Assembly (NCBI GenBank): GCA_024234165.1
Contig: JACKOP010000002.1
Location: 124,001 to 188,000 of the forward strand
Direction of reading: 5' to 3'
DNA from: Pseudomonadales bacterium
GTDB lineage: Bacteria; Pseudomonadota; Gammaproteobacteria; Pseudomonadales; UBA5518
Length of the DNA: 64,000 nt
Under the pieces are notes generated by a model. It did not search any database and was not told the DNA's origin. It worked only from the letters and a program-made list of their open reading frames with translations. Position numbers and translations under genes: made by a program. This document shows positions 46,281 to 56,209 of the stretch, one piece after another; position 1 is the first letter of the stretch, and every line of letters begins with the position of its first letter.

Positions 46281-46320
46281 TTCTTTTGTTATAAGAAAAC
46301 AGTTCTTTTATAGCCATAAG
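46281..46320 (+). promoter_or_regulatory. Direct repeats in an AT-rich promoter region upstream of sulfite reductase
   Basis: TTCTTTTGTTATAAG (46281-46295) and TTCTTTTATAGCCATAAG (46303-46320) form imperfect direct repeats 22 bp apart, two helical turns, in an island much richer in A+T than the neighbourhood. This arrangement suits tandem sites for a LysR-type activator such as CysB, the usual regulator of sulfite reductase genes. The regulator's identity is inference. Confidence 0.45.
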
Positions 46321-46421
46321 CATTTTGTTAAGGTGCGCGCCGCTGCTGCGCCGCTCCTTGAGTCACCCCGGTTCCAGAAGGCGGTGGCAGCTCAGACACT
46401 GCAGGTGCCGGCACGCCGACG

Positions 46422-48086
46422 ATGTACCAATACGACGAACACGACCAGCGCATGCTCGACGAACGCGTCCGCCAGTACCGTGGCCAGACGCAGCGTTTCC
46501 TGCGTGGTGAGCTCAGTGAGGCGGAATTCCGTGCATTGCGTCTGCGCAACGGTCTCTATGTGCAGCGGCTGGCACCGATGCTGCGCATCGCGATTCCGTA
46601 CGGCATGCTCGCCAGCCGCCAGCTGCACAAGCTCGCACACATCGCGCGCCACTTCGACAAGGGTTATGCGCACTTCACGACGCGCCAGAATGTGCAGTTC
46701 AACTGGCCACGCCTGGAGGAGGTGCCGGACATCCTCGCGGAACTGGCCAGCGTGCAGATGCATTCGATCCAGACCAGCGGCAACTGCGTGCGCAATACTA
46801 CCGCCGACCAGTTCTCCGGCGTGGCCTGTGACGAGGTCGAGGACGCACGGCCCTACTGCGAACTGATCCGCCAGTGGTCGACCTTCCACCCGGAATTCAA
46901 TTTTCTGCCGCGCAAGTTCAAGATCGCGGTATGCGGCTCGGTCGCCGATCGCGCGGTGGTACGTGTGCACGACATCGGCCTTGTCATCGTGCGCGACGAG
47001 GCGGGTACGACCGGTTTCGAGGTGATCGTCGGCGGCGGGCTGGGGCGGACACCGATGATCGGTACGACGATCCGCGAATTCCTGCCCGCAGCCGAACTGC
47101 TCGGCTACCTCGAGGCGATCCTGCGCGTATACAACCAGTTCGGCCGACGCGACCATCTGTTCAAGTCGCGCATCAAGATTCTGGTAAAGGCACTCGGTGC
47201 AGATGAGTTCCGCTCACGCGTCGAACGCGAGTGGGAAACGACACGTCGCACGGTGCCACCGCTCACCGAAGCCCAGATCGAGCGGGCGCGCTCGTACTTC
47301 ACGGCGCCTGCCTATCCAGCCATGGACGTCGCAGCCTGCAGCGCACAGCTCGCCGCCTGGCGCGCCGGTTCGCGTGCATTCGACCGCTGGATGGAACGCA
47401 ACGTCACGGCACATCGAGTACCGGGCTACGCCATCGTGACCCTGTCACTGAAGCGCACCGGCATCGCACCCGGCGATGTGACCGACCGCCAGCTCGAGAC
47501 GATCGCCGGACTCGCCGACGAGTATTCGGGTGGCGAGGTGCGCGTAACGCACGAGCAGAATCTGGTGCTCGCCGACGTGCCTCAACCACGACTGTTCGCC
47601 CTCTGGGAGGAAGCCAGAGCAGCCGGGCTCGCGACGCCGAACATCGGCATGCTCACCGACATCATCTGCTGCCCGGGCGGCGATCTGTGTTCACTCGCGA
47701 ACGCCAAATCGATTCCGGTCGCAGAGGCGATCCAGCGTCGTTTCGACGATCTGGACTACCTTCACGATCTCGGCGAAATCGACCTGAACATTTCCGGCTG
47801 CATGAACGCCTGCGGGCATCATCACGTCGGACAGATAGGCATCCTCGGCGTCGACAAGAAGGGCGAGGAGTTCTACCAGATATCGCTCGGCGGCAACCAG
47901 GGCAGCGACGCCGCGCTCGGTACGATCCTCGGACCATCCTTTGCCCAGAGTGAAATTCCCGCCATCGTGAGCCGCATACTCGAACTCTATGTCGTGGACC
48001 GCCTCGACGACGAGAGCTTCATCGAAACGTACCGCCGAATCGGCATCGAATCGTTCAGGAAGGCCGTCTATGTCACTTCTCCTTAG
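46422..48086 (+). CDS. cysI: Ferredoxin/NADPH-type sulfite (or nitrite) reductase hemoprotein, CysI-like
   Basis: A 554-aa siroheme/[4Fe-4S] reductase with the two ferrodoxin-like half repeats of the family. The first half contains HFTTRQNVQFNW and TSGNCVRN. The second holds the cluster ligands: CCPGGDLC (near residue 416) and SGCMNACGHH (near 459), the last Cys bridging the cluster and siroheme. With a DUF934 gene overlapping its end, it matches the assimilatory sulfite reductases of many gammaproteobacteria, which supply sulfide for cysteine. Nitrite reduction is the main alternative. The gene is preceded by an AT-rich region with tandem repeats that could bind CysB. It is separated from metH by 165 bp. 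Confidence 0.9.
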   Translation: MYQYDEHDQRMLDERVRQYRGQTQRFLRGELSEAEFRALRLRNGLYVQRLAPMLRIAIPYGMLASRQLHKLAHIARHFDKGYAHFTTRQNVQFNWPRLEEVPDILAELASVQMHSIQTSGNCVRNTTADQFSGVACDEVEDARPYCELIRQWSTFHPEFNFLPRKFKIAVCGSVADRAVVRVHDIGLVIVRDEAGTTGFEVIVGGGLGRTPMIGTTIREFLPAAELLGYLEAILRVYNQFGRRDHLFKSRIKILVKALGADEFRSRVEREWETTRRTVPPLTEAQIERARSYFTAPAYPAMDVAACSAQLAAWRAGSRAFDRWMERNVTAHRVPGYAIVTLSLKRTGIAPGDVTDRQLETIAGLADEYSGGEVRVTHEQNLVLADVPQPRLFALWEEARAAGLATPNIGMLTDIICCPGGDLCSLANAKSIPVAEAIQRRFDDLDYLHDLGEIDLNISGCMNACGHHHVGQIGILGVDKKGEEFYQISLGGNQGSDAALGTILGPSFAQSEIPAIVSRILELYVVDRLDDESFIETYRRIGIESFRKAVYVTSP

Positions 48087-48582
48087 TCACGGCAGGATCA
48101 TCATCGACGACTGGGTCGAGCTCGATGCGGAATTCGACAGCGCAGCACACTTGCCGGCGGGCAAGCTGATCGTGCCGCTATGTGTGTGGAACGCGCGACG
48201 CGAGGAACTCCTGGCTCGCGACGCCGCTGTCGGCATCCGGCTCGCCAGCAGCGAACATCCCGAAACGATCGCCGATGCACTCGATGACGTCGCCCTGGTA
48301 GCGATCGACTTCCCGGTGTTCAGCGACGGACGCGGCTATTCCCACGCTCGCGTACTGCGCGATACCTATGGCTTTGCGGGCGAACTGCGGGCGGTCGGTG
48401 ACGTGCAACGCGACCAGCTGTTCCTGATGCGCCGCTGTGGCTTCGATAGCTTCCGGATCCGCACCGACCGGGACGCGACCGACGCACTCGCCGGATTCGG
48501 CGAGTTCTCGGGCGTCTATCAGTCCAGCACGATCGATCCGCACCCTCCCCTGCTGCTGCGCGAGGCCTGCGGCGGTGCCTGA
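48070..48582 (+). CDS. DUF934 family protein, sulfite reductase partner
   Basis: A 170-aa protein of the DUF934 family. The ATG at 48070 lies inside the last codons of the sulfite reductase gene (17-bp overlap). Typical family elements include PLCVWNARREELLAR and FPVFSDGRGYSHARVLR. DUF934 genes usually follow cysI and are assumed to assist the reductase, but their biochemical role is not established. No catalytic motif is visible. A TATACT-like -10 element sits near its stop (about 48585) and might serve the antiporter gene downstream. Confidence 0.9.
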   Translation: MSLLLSHGRIIIDDWVELDAEFDSAAHLPAGKLIVPLCVWNARREELLARDAAVGIRLASSEHPETIADALDDVALVAIDFPVFSDGRGYSHARVLRDTYGFAGELRAVGDVQRDQLFLMRRCGFDSFRIRTDRDATDALAGFGEFSGVYQSSTIDPHPPLLLREACGGA

Positions 48583-48618
48583 TATACTGCGCCGCGCACA
48601 CAAACGGGCAGCACGCCG

Positions 48619-49788
48619 TTGGAACACTCTAGCGTCACGTTCTCATTCTTCCTGATCTTCACCGGCGCAGCAGCGTTTGCCTCATTCGCACTCTATACGC
48701 GCCAGCCGCTACTGATCGCCTACATCGCACTCGGTGCACTGATCGGCCCCTACGGCCTGTCACTGATCACCGATCTCACCCTGCTGCAGGACATCGCACA
48801 CGTCGGCATCATCTTCCTGCTGTTCCTGCTCGGGCTCGACATGCAGCCGCGGGCGCTGCTGACCACGATACGCAACTCCACCGTGGTCGCATTCGCGAGT
48901 TCGCTGTGTTTCGCACTGGTAGGCGCCGGCGTGGCGAGCGTCGCCGGCTTCACGCGCACCGAGGCCCTGATCATCGGCCTCGCAATGATGTTCTCGAGCA
49001 CCATCATCAGCATCAAGCTGCTCCCCACGACCGTGCTGCACCATCGCCATACCGGCGAGCTGATGGTCGGTCTGCTGCTGCTGCAGGACATGATCGCAAT
49101 CTTCGTGCTGGTCGCGTTGATGGGCAGTCGCCATGGCGATTTCCAGATCGGTGCGCTGCTGACGGCACTGCTCGCATTGCCGGCGCTGGTGGTCGTGGCC
49201 GTGGTTCTGGTGCGCCTCGTCCTGATCCGTCTGATCCAGCGTTTCGATCATTTTCGCGAATACATCTTCCTGCTCGCGATCGGCTGGTGCCTCGGGCTTG
49301 CCGAACTGGCTTCAGTGATGCGGCTGTCACCGGAGATCGGGGCCTTCGTGGCCGGCGTGTCGATCGCCTCCAGCCCGATCAGCCAGTACATCGCGATCAG
49401 TCTGAAGCCGCTGCGCGACTTCTTCCTGATCCTGTTCTTCTTCTCGCTGGGCGGCAGCTTCGACCTTGGCGTGCTCGACCGGATCTGGGTCGTGGCGCTG
49501 CTACTCTCAGCAGCAATGTTGGCGCTGAAGCCGCTGGTGTTCCGCTTCCTGCTCGGACGCCTCAGCGAAACGCCTGCGCTGGCGTGGGACATCGGACTGC
49601 GGCTCGGACAGAACAGCGAGTTCTCGCTGCTGATCGCCTACATGGCAGCCGGTTTCGGCATGATCGGCAAGGACGCATCCCATCTGGTCCAGGCGACGGC
49701 CATCGTGACCTTCGTCGCCTCGTCCTATGTCGTGGTTCTGAACTGCCCCAACCCGATCGCGATTTCCGACCGCCTGCGCCGCGACTGA
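48619..49788 (+). CDS. Monovalent cation:proton antiporter (CPA2/KefB type), membrane domain only
   Basis: A 389-aa polytopic protein with about 12 transmembrane helices of the Na+/H+ exchanger fold. The conserved motif VGIIFLLFLLGLDM in the N-terminal third and the GLAELASVM region near residue 230 are typical CPA2 features. KefB/KefC proteins continue with a TrkA-N/RCK nucleotide-binding domain, but this one stops after the membrane part, so it would lack that gating module. The best start is a TTG at 48619; no ATG lies upstream in frame. It is likely to exchange K+ or Na+ for protons in the inner membrane. The gene is 36 bp after the DUF934 stop. Confidence 0.85.
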   Translation: MEHSSVTFSFFLIFTGAAAFASFALYTRQPLLIAYIALGALIGPYGLSLITDLTLLQDIAHVGIIFLLFLLGLDMQPRALLTTIRNSTVVAFASSLCFALVGAGVASVAGFTRTEALIIGLAMMFSSTIISIKLLPTTVLHHRHTGELMVGLLLLQDMIAIFVLVALMGSRHGDFQIGALLTALLALPALVVVAVVLVRLVLIRLIQRFDHFREYIFLLAIGWCLGLAELASVMRLSPEIGAFVAGVSIASSPISQYIAISLKPLRDFFLILFFFSLGGSFDLGVLDRIWVVALLLSAAMLALKPLVFRFLLGRLSETPALAWDIGLRLGQNSEFSLLIAYMAAGFGMIGKDASHLVQATAIVTFVASSYVVVLNCPNPIAISDRLRRD

Positions 49789-49898
49789 CCGGCTCTACGT
49801 CGCGAAATTTTCGCGACTGCTGGGCTTGATATTTGCTACCTGCAATCGCAATATCCGCGCCCACCCTGCGGACACCCCTCCAGAGGACCAGACAGAAA

Positions 49899-51815
49899 TT
49901 GAAAGCGAACGGCAACGCAAACTGGACGCCGGCCGATGCGGCCGAGCTCTACGGCATCAGGAACTGGGGCGCAGGATATTTCGACCTCGCCGACGACGGA
50001 GCCGTCACGGTGAACGTCACCAGCGACGGCCAGCGAGTGAGTGTCAGCATTCCCGACATCATTGCCGGCATGCAGCAGCGCGGGCTGCAGATGCCGGTGC
50101 TGCTGCGCATCGAGAACCTGCTCGACTCCCAGCTCACGCTGATCAACGAAACCTTCGCCCGCGCGATCTCCAACCTCGGGTACCGGGGTTGCTATCGAGG
50201 CGTGTTCCCGATCAAGGTCAACCAGCAGTGCCAGGTGATCGAGGAGATCGCCCGCTTCGGCGCCAGCTACGGGCACGGTCTCGAGGCCGGCAGCAAGGCG
50301 GAACTGCTGATTGCGCTCGCGAGTCTGGATCCGGACAGCAGCCACATCGTCTGCAATGGATACAAGGACGAAGAGTTCATCACGCTCGGCCTGCAATCGC
50401 TGAAGCTCGGGTACCGCTGCACCTTCGTGATCGAAACACCAACCGAGCTGCCGGTGATCCTGGCCTGTTCACGCCGGATCGGCGTGCGCCCTATCCTCGG
50501 CTTGCGCGTGAAGCTCGCATCCAGGGTCGGCGGTTACTGGAACGAGAGCAGCGGCGATCGGAGCCTGTTCGGACTCACGACCTCGCAGATCGTCGAGGTG
50601 ATCGACGCGCTGCGCGAGCACGAGATGCTGGACTGCCTGCAGCTGTTGCACTACCACCTCGGATCGCAGATCCCGAACATTCGCGACATACGCAGCGGCG
50701 TGCTCGAGGCGTGCCGCTACTACGTGGACCTGGTCAAGGAAGGCGCAGCACTCGGCTACCTGGATCTGGGCGGAGGACTGGCGGTCGACTACGACGGGAC
50801 CCAGACCAATTTCGAATACAGCAAGAACTACTCGCTCGACGAATACTGCACGGACATCGTCGAGACGATCATGACGACGCTGGATCCGGAAGGCATCGCG
50901 CATCCGGTGATCGTGACCGAGTCGGGTCGTGCCACCGTCGCTTATTCTTCGGTGCTGCTGTTCAACATTCTCGACGTCACCCGTTTCGAATCCGGCAGCG
51001 TCCCGGAGCAGATCGATCCGGCAGAGCACGACCTGATCCGCAACCTCGCCGAAGTGTTCGCCAACGTCAGCGTGAAGAACCTGCAGGAATGCTACAACGA
51101 CGCGGTCTACTACCGTGACGAGATTCGCGAACTGTTCAAGCGTGGGCAGATCCGCCTGCGTTCGCTGTCGCTCTCGGAGCGCCTGTTCCTCGAAATCGTG
51201 CGTGCGATCGTACGCGAGTCACAGGGTGCGAAGCGCCTGCCGCCTGGCCTGGAAGGACTCGAGGATTCGCTGTCGGACATCTACTACGGCAACTTCTCGG
51301 TATTCCAGTCACTGCCCGACGTATGGGCGATCGAACAGGTGTTCCCGCTGATGCCGGTGCACCGCCACCGCGAGAAACCGACGCGCCAGGCGATCATCGC
51401 CGACATCACCTGCGACTCGGACGGCAAGATCGATCGCTTCATCAATCCTCGCGGGTTGCAGAAGACGCTGCCGGTACATCCGCTGCGCGAGGGAGAACCG
51501 TACTATTTCGGCGTGTTCCTCGTCGGCGCCTACCAGGAGACACTGGGCGACCTGCACAATCTGATGGGCGACACGCACGTGGTCAGCGTACGCATCAACG
51601 GCGATGGCAGCTTCGACTTCGTGCGCGAGATGAGCGGAGACAGCATCGCCGACGTGCTGAGCTACGTCGAATACCAGCCGCAGCAACTGCTGGAGCAGTT
51701 CAGGCGCACCGCAGAGCGCGCCGTGCGCAGCGGCCGCATTGCACCGGTCGAACGCCAGAACGTGCTGGAGCTGTTCAGCGCCAGCCTGCGCGGCTATACC
51801 TACTTCGAAGACTGA
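49899..51815 (+). CDS. speA: Biosynthetic arginine decarboxylase
   Basis: A 638-aa PLP enzyme of the alanine-racemase-fold type that converts arginine to agmatine. The pyridoxal phosphate Lys is in FPIKVNQ near residue 105, and further landmarks are YHLGSQIPNI and the phosphate-binding LGGGLAVDYDG. The C-terminal region (about 560-638) has the conserved FGVFLVGAYQETLGDLHN. A TTG at 49899 (KANGNANWTPADAAEL) is the likely start; a TTG at 49833 would add 22 residues without family similarity. It heads the polyamine genes: the CASDH-like and CASDC-like genes follow 17 bp behind and overlapping. Agmatine ureohydrolase or iminohydrolase genes are absent in the window. Confidence 0.93.
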   Translation: MKANGNANWTPADAAELYGIRNWGAGYFDLADDGAVTVNVTSDGQRVSVSIPDIIAGMQQRGLQMPVLLRIENLLDSQLTLINETFARAISNLGYRGCYRGVFPIKVNQQCQVIEEIARFGASYGHGLEAGSKAELLIALASLDPDSSHIVCNGYKDEEFITLGLQSLKLGYRCTFVIETPTELPVILACSRRIGVRPILGLRVKLASRVGGYWNESSGDRSLFGLTTSQIVEVIDALREHEMLDCLQLLHYHLGSQIPNIRDIRSGVLEACRYYVDLVKEGAALGYLDLGGGLAVDYDGTQTNFEYSKNYSLDEYCTDIVETIMTTLDPEGIAHPVIVTESGRATVAYSSVLLFNILDVTRFESGSVPEQIDPAEHDLIRNLAEVFANVSVKNLQECYNDAVYYRDEIRELFKRGQIRLRSLSLSERLFLEIVRAIVRESQGAKRLPPGLEGLEDSLSDIYYGNFSVFQSLPDVWAIEQVFPLMPVHRHREKPTRQAIIADITCDSDGKIDRFINPRGLQKTLPVHPLREGEPYYFGVFLVGAYQETLGDLHNLMGDTHVVSVRINGDGSFDFVREMSGDSIADVLSYVEYQPQQLLEQFRRTAERAVRSGRIAPVERQNVLELFSASLRGYTYFED

Positions 51816-51832
51816 CACAAGGAGCGTATCCG

Positions 51833-53026
51833 ATGGCGAAGGTCATCATCGTCGGCGCGGGCGGCGTCGGCCAGGTCGTGGCTCACAAGTGCGCGCAGGT
51901 GCCGGAAGTCTTCTCGGAGATCGTCCTGGCCAGCCGTAACGAGGAGAAGTGCCGGCGCATCGCGGCACAGATTGCGCGCCCGATCGCGACCGCACAGGTG
52001 GATGCGAACGATGTGACTGCGATGGCAGCACTGATCCATCGCGAAAGTCCTGACCTGGTCATCAACGTCGCACTGCCCTACCAGGATCTGCCGATCATGG
52101 ACGCCTGCCTGGAAACCGGCGTCGACTATCTCGATACCGCGAACTACGAACCACCCGACGAGGCGAAGTTCGAATACAGCTGGCAGTGGGCGTATCACGA
52201 GCGTTTCGCGGCGCGCGGCATCATGGGCCTGCTCGGCAGCGGTTTCGATCCCGGTGTCACCAACGTGTTCACCGCGTGGCTGCACAAGCACGAGTTCGAC
52301 GTCATCGACGAACTCGACATCATCGACTGCAATGCGGGCGATCACGGACAGCCGTTCGCCACCAATTTCAATCCCGAAATCAATATCCGCGAGGTGACGG
52401 CTCGCGGACGCTTCTGGGAACGCGGCGCATGGCAGGAAACCGATCCGCTGGCCGTCTCGCGCGTCTTCGACTTCCCCGACGGCATCGGGCCCCGGAAGAT
52501 CTATCTCATGTACCACGAGGAACTCGAGTCCCTCGTGAAGCATTTCCCGAAAATACGCCGTGCCCGCTTCTGGATGACGTTCTCGGACAACTACCTGAAC
52601 CATCTGCAGGTGTTGCAGAACGTCGGCATGACGCGCATCGACCCGGTCATTCACAACGGCCAGGAGATCATTCCGCTGCAGTTCCTCAAGGCCGTGCTGC
52701 CGGATCCGTCGAGCCTGGGTCCGCTGACCAAGGGACGCACCTGCATCGGCTGCCTTGCACGCGGCACGAAGGATGGGCGGCCCAAGACGGTATTCGTCTA
52801 CAACATCTGCGATCACGAAGCGTGCTATCGCGAAGTGCAGTCGCAGGCCATTTCATACACGACCGGCGTGCCTGCGATGATCGGCGCGAAGATGATGCTG
52901 ACCGGCAGGTGGCATGCGGCAGGCGTTTTCAACATGGAGCAGTTCGACCCCGACCCGTTCATGGAAGCGCTGAACATGCACGGCCTGCCGTGGCAGCTCA
53001 TGCGCCATGACGGACGCCTCGACTGA
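51833..53026 (+). CDS. Carboxynorspermidine/carboxyspermidine dehydrogenase (saccharopine dehydrogenase family)
   Basis: A 397-aa protein with an N-terminal Rossmann motif (VIIVGAGGVGQVVAHKCAQ, residues 4-22) and the saccharopine-dehydrogenase fold. The middle block GSGFDPGVTNVFTAWLHKH and the C-terminal TTGVPAMIGAKMMLTG are characteristic. These enzymes reductively join aspartate semialdehyde to a diamine (putrescine or 1,3-diaminopropane), giving carboxyspermidine or carboxynorspermidine. The next gene encodes the matching decarboxylase. An AGGAGC site precedes the ATG 17 bp after speA. The gene set replaces the S-adenosylmethionine-based spermidine route. Confidence 0.92.
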   Translation: MAKVIIVGAGGVGQVVAHKCAQVPEVFSEIVLASRNEEKCRRIAAQIARPIATAQVDANDVTAMAALIHRESPDLVINVALPYQDLPIMDACLETGVDYLDTANYEPPDEAKFEYSWQWAYHERFAARGIMGLLGSGFDPGVTNVFTAWLHKHEFDVIDELDIIDCNAGDHGQPFATNFNPEINIREVTARGRFWERGAWQETDPLAVSRVFDFPDGIGPRKIYLMYHEELESLVKHFPKIRRARFWMTFSDNYLNHLQVLQNVGMTRIDPVIHNGQEIIPLQFLKAVLPDPSSLGPLTKGRTCIGCLARGTKDGRPKTVFVYNICDHEACYREVQSQAISYTTGVPAMIGAKMMLTGRWHAAGVFNMEQFDPDPFMEALNMHGLPWQLMRHDGRLD

Positions 53027-54200
53027 GATGCAGGGCATACGCATGCGCCATTTCGGGCGTTTCGATCCACGACGCGTTCCATCGCCGTGTTTCGTCGTCG
53101 ACGAGGTGGCGCTCGAGGAGAACCTGCAACTGCTCGCGCACGTGCAGCGCGAGAGCGGTGCGAAGATCCTGCTGGCGCTGAAGGCATTCTCGATGTTCAG
53201 CCTGGCGCCACTGGTGCGCCGCTACCTGCCGGGTACCTGTGCCAGCGGCCTGCACGAGGCGCGCCTCGGTCGCGAGGAGTTTGGCGGTGAAGTGCACACC
53301 TTTTGTGCTGCATTCACCGAGCCGGAACTGCGTGCCACGCTGGAAATTTCCGATCATGTCGTGTTCAACTCGTGCGGGCAGCTCGAGCGCTTCGCACCGA
53401 TCCTCGAGGAAACTCGCACACGGCGCCCGCAACTCAGGTACGGAATGCGCATCAACCCGGAGCATTCCGAAGGCACGGTCGCGCTGTACGACCCCTGTGC
53501 ACCGGGCTCGCGTCTTGGCGTCACGCGCTCGCAGTTTCGTACCGAACGACTGGATCTGCTCAGCGGGTTGCACTTCCACACCCTGTGCGAGCAGGACCTG
53601 CCGCCGCTGGCACGCACGATCGCTGCGGTCGAGCGCAATTTCGGCGAGTTCATCCCGCGCATGCAGTGGATCAACTTCGGCGGCGGGCACCATATCACCC
53701 GTCCGGGCTACCAGGTCGACGAGCTGATCCGCCTGATCCGGGACTTCCGTGCCCGTCATGGCGTCGAAGTCTATCTGGAACCCGGTGAGGCAGTTGCGTA
53801 CCACTGCGGAGTGCTGGTCACCGAAGTGCTCGATCTCGGCTGGAACGGCATCGACCAGGTGATCCTCGACACCTCGGCCACGTGCCACATGCCCGACGTC
53901 ATCGAGATGCCGTATCGCGCGATGATCACCGGTAGCGGCAGCACGGGCGAGTTTCCCCACCTCTACCGCCTCGGCGGGCAGACCTGCCTGGCCGGCGACG
54001 TGATCGGTGACTACAGCTTTCCCGAACCGCTCACCATCGGCCAGCGACTGGTGTTCGAGGACATGGCGTACTACACGATGGTGAAGACGACCACGTTCAA
54101 CGGCATCAACCTGCCGTCCATCGCGATCTGGAATTCACAGAGCGACGAAGTTCGCATCGTACGCCGCTTCGGTTACGAGGACTTTCGCAGCCGGCTCTGA
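53007..54200 (+). CDS. nspC: Carboxynorspermidine decarboxylase
   Basis: A 397-aa PLP-dependent decarboxylase of the alanine-racemase fold. The cofactor Lys59 lies in LALKAFSMF, and HFHTLCEQD and INFGGGHHITRPGY are the known family blocks, with the C-terminal substrate loop LPSIAIWN. It decarboxylates carboxynorspermidine or carboxyspermidine to the polyamine, after the dehydrogenase upstream. The ATG at 53007 overlaps the dehydrogenase gene by 20 bp; an ATG at 53028 directly after that stop is also possible. Chain order speA-CASDH-CASDC shows a route from arginine to spermidine-type polyamines. Confidence 0.93.
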   Translation: MTDASTEMQGIRMRHFGRFDPRRVPSPCFVVDEVALEENLQLLAHVQRESGAKILLALKAFSMFSLAPLVRRYLPGTCASGLHEARLGREEFGGEVHTFCAAFTEPELRATLEISDHVVFNSCGQLERFAPILEETRTRRPQLRYGMRINPEHSEGTVALYDPCAPGSRLGVTRSQFRTERLDLLSGLHFHTLCEQDLPPLARTIAAVERNFGEFIPRMQWINFGGGHHITRPGYQVDELIRLIRDFRARHGVEVYLEPGEAVAYHCGVLVTEVLDLGWNGIDQVILDTSATCHMPDVIEMPYRAMITGSGSTGEFPHLYRLGGQTCLAGDVIGDYSFPEPLTIGQRLVFEDMAYYTMVKTTTFNGINLPSIAIWNSQSDEVRIVRRFGYEDFRSRL

Positions 54201-54261
54201 AGATGCCGTCGCAATAGCCCCGATCGTCGATGCAAATAGCGCGCAACGAATTCAGGACAGC

Positions 54262-54290
54262 CAGGCGCCCGGTTACAGACCGGACGCCTG
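54262..54290 (-). terminator. Hairpin between convergent nspC and etfA
   Basis: Arms CAGGCGCCCGGT and ACCGGACGCCTG pair over 12 bp with one mismatch and a five-base loop, 16 bases after the etfA stop. No U-tract follows on either strand, so it is at best a weak bidirectional terminator. The rest of the 105-bp spacer shows nothing I can support. Confidence 0.4.
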
Positions 54291-54305
54291 CTGCATCAGG
54301 ACAGC

Positions 54306-55234
<929 letters not shown>

Positions 55235-55235
<1 letters not shown>

Positions 55236-55984
55236 CAGATCACCTTCGCCTCGTTACGCAGTTTTTCCACCAGTTCGGCTACCGAACCAACCTTGATGCC
55301 CGCCTTGCGCTCGGGCGGCGGCGTGACCTTGAGCGTTTTCACTCGCGGCGTGACATCGACTCCCAGCTCGGCCGGAGACAAGGTGTCGAGCGGCTTCTTC
55401 TTCGCCTTCATGATGTTCGGCAGCGAAGCGTAGCGCGGCTCGTTCAGTCGCAGGTCCGTAGTGACCACGGCCGGCAGCTTCAGCTCGATGGTCTGCAGCC
55501 CGCCGTCGATCTCCCGGGTGACGCGTGCGGTACCGTTCTCGATCACCAGTTCCGACGCAAAAGTGCCCTGCGACATCCCTGCCAGAGCTGCCAGCATCTG
55601 CCCGGTCTGGTTGTTGTCGCCGTCGATCGACTGCTTGCCGACGATCACCAGATCCGCACCTTCCTTCGCAACCACGGCCTGCAGCAGCTTTGCAACCGCC
55701 AGCGGCTGCAGTTCCTCTGCAGTCTCGACCATGATGCCGCGGTCTGCACCGAGTGCCAGTGCGGTGCGGATCTGCTCCTGCGCCGCCTTGTCGCCCAGCG
55801 ACACGGCAATCACTTCCGTCGCCACACCCTTTTCCTTCAGACGCACGGCCTCTTCGACCGCAATTTCGCAGAAGGGGTTGATGGACATCTTCACGTTGTT
55901 GAGATCGACGCCGGTGCCGTCGCCTTTGGCACGGACCTTGACGTTGTAATCCACTACGCGTTTTACCGCTACGAGAACTTTCAT
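55235..55984 (-). CDS. etfB: Electron transfer flavoprotein beta subunit
   Basis: A 249-aa ETF beta subunit that binds AMP and contacts the dehydrogenases. MKVLVAVKRVVDYNVKVR at the start and the recognition-loop segment VTTDLRLNEPRYASLPNIMK are family hallmarks. The ATG at 55984 (ribosome site poor) is chosen because the upstream extension has no similarity. Its stop overlaps the etfA start. It lies divergent to ETF-QO, and the 225-bp spacer between them contains a good promoter for the etfBA unit. Confidence 0.96.
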
Positions 55985-56070
55985 GGACTCTCCGGTCGCT
56001 CGTAAAAGGGTTGGTGGGACTCCTGGCGGAGGACTGCTGCAGCGATTACCGCCAAGCACAAAGCCGCAGT

Positions 56071-56099
56071 ATTGTCGACACATGCACAAGACAGGTCAA
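56071..56099 (-). promoter_or_regulatory. Candidate sigma-70 promoter of etfBA
   Basis: On the minus strand TTGACC (56099-56094) and GACAAT (56076-56071) are separated by 17 bp and lie 87 bases before the etfB ATG. The -35 matches five of six consensus bases. The divergent half of this spacer contains the small inverted repeat ATTGC-TTT-GCAAT (56126-56138), of unknown use. Confidence 0.45.
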
Positions 56100-56209
56100 T
56101 ACTTGAATAGGCGGCCCACTGCAATTGCTTTGCAATCGAATGGCCCCTCGTGTATCGTTCGCGCCCATTCGCAAGTCTCTGTAGTCAAAACATTTTTCGG
56201 AGTTCTACC

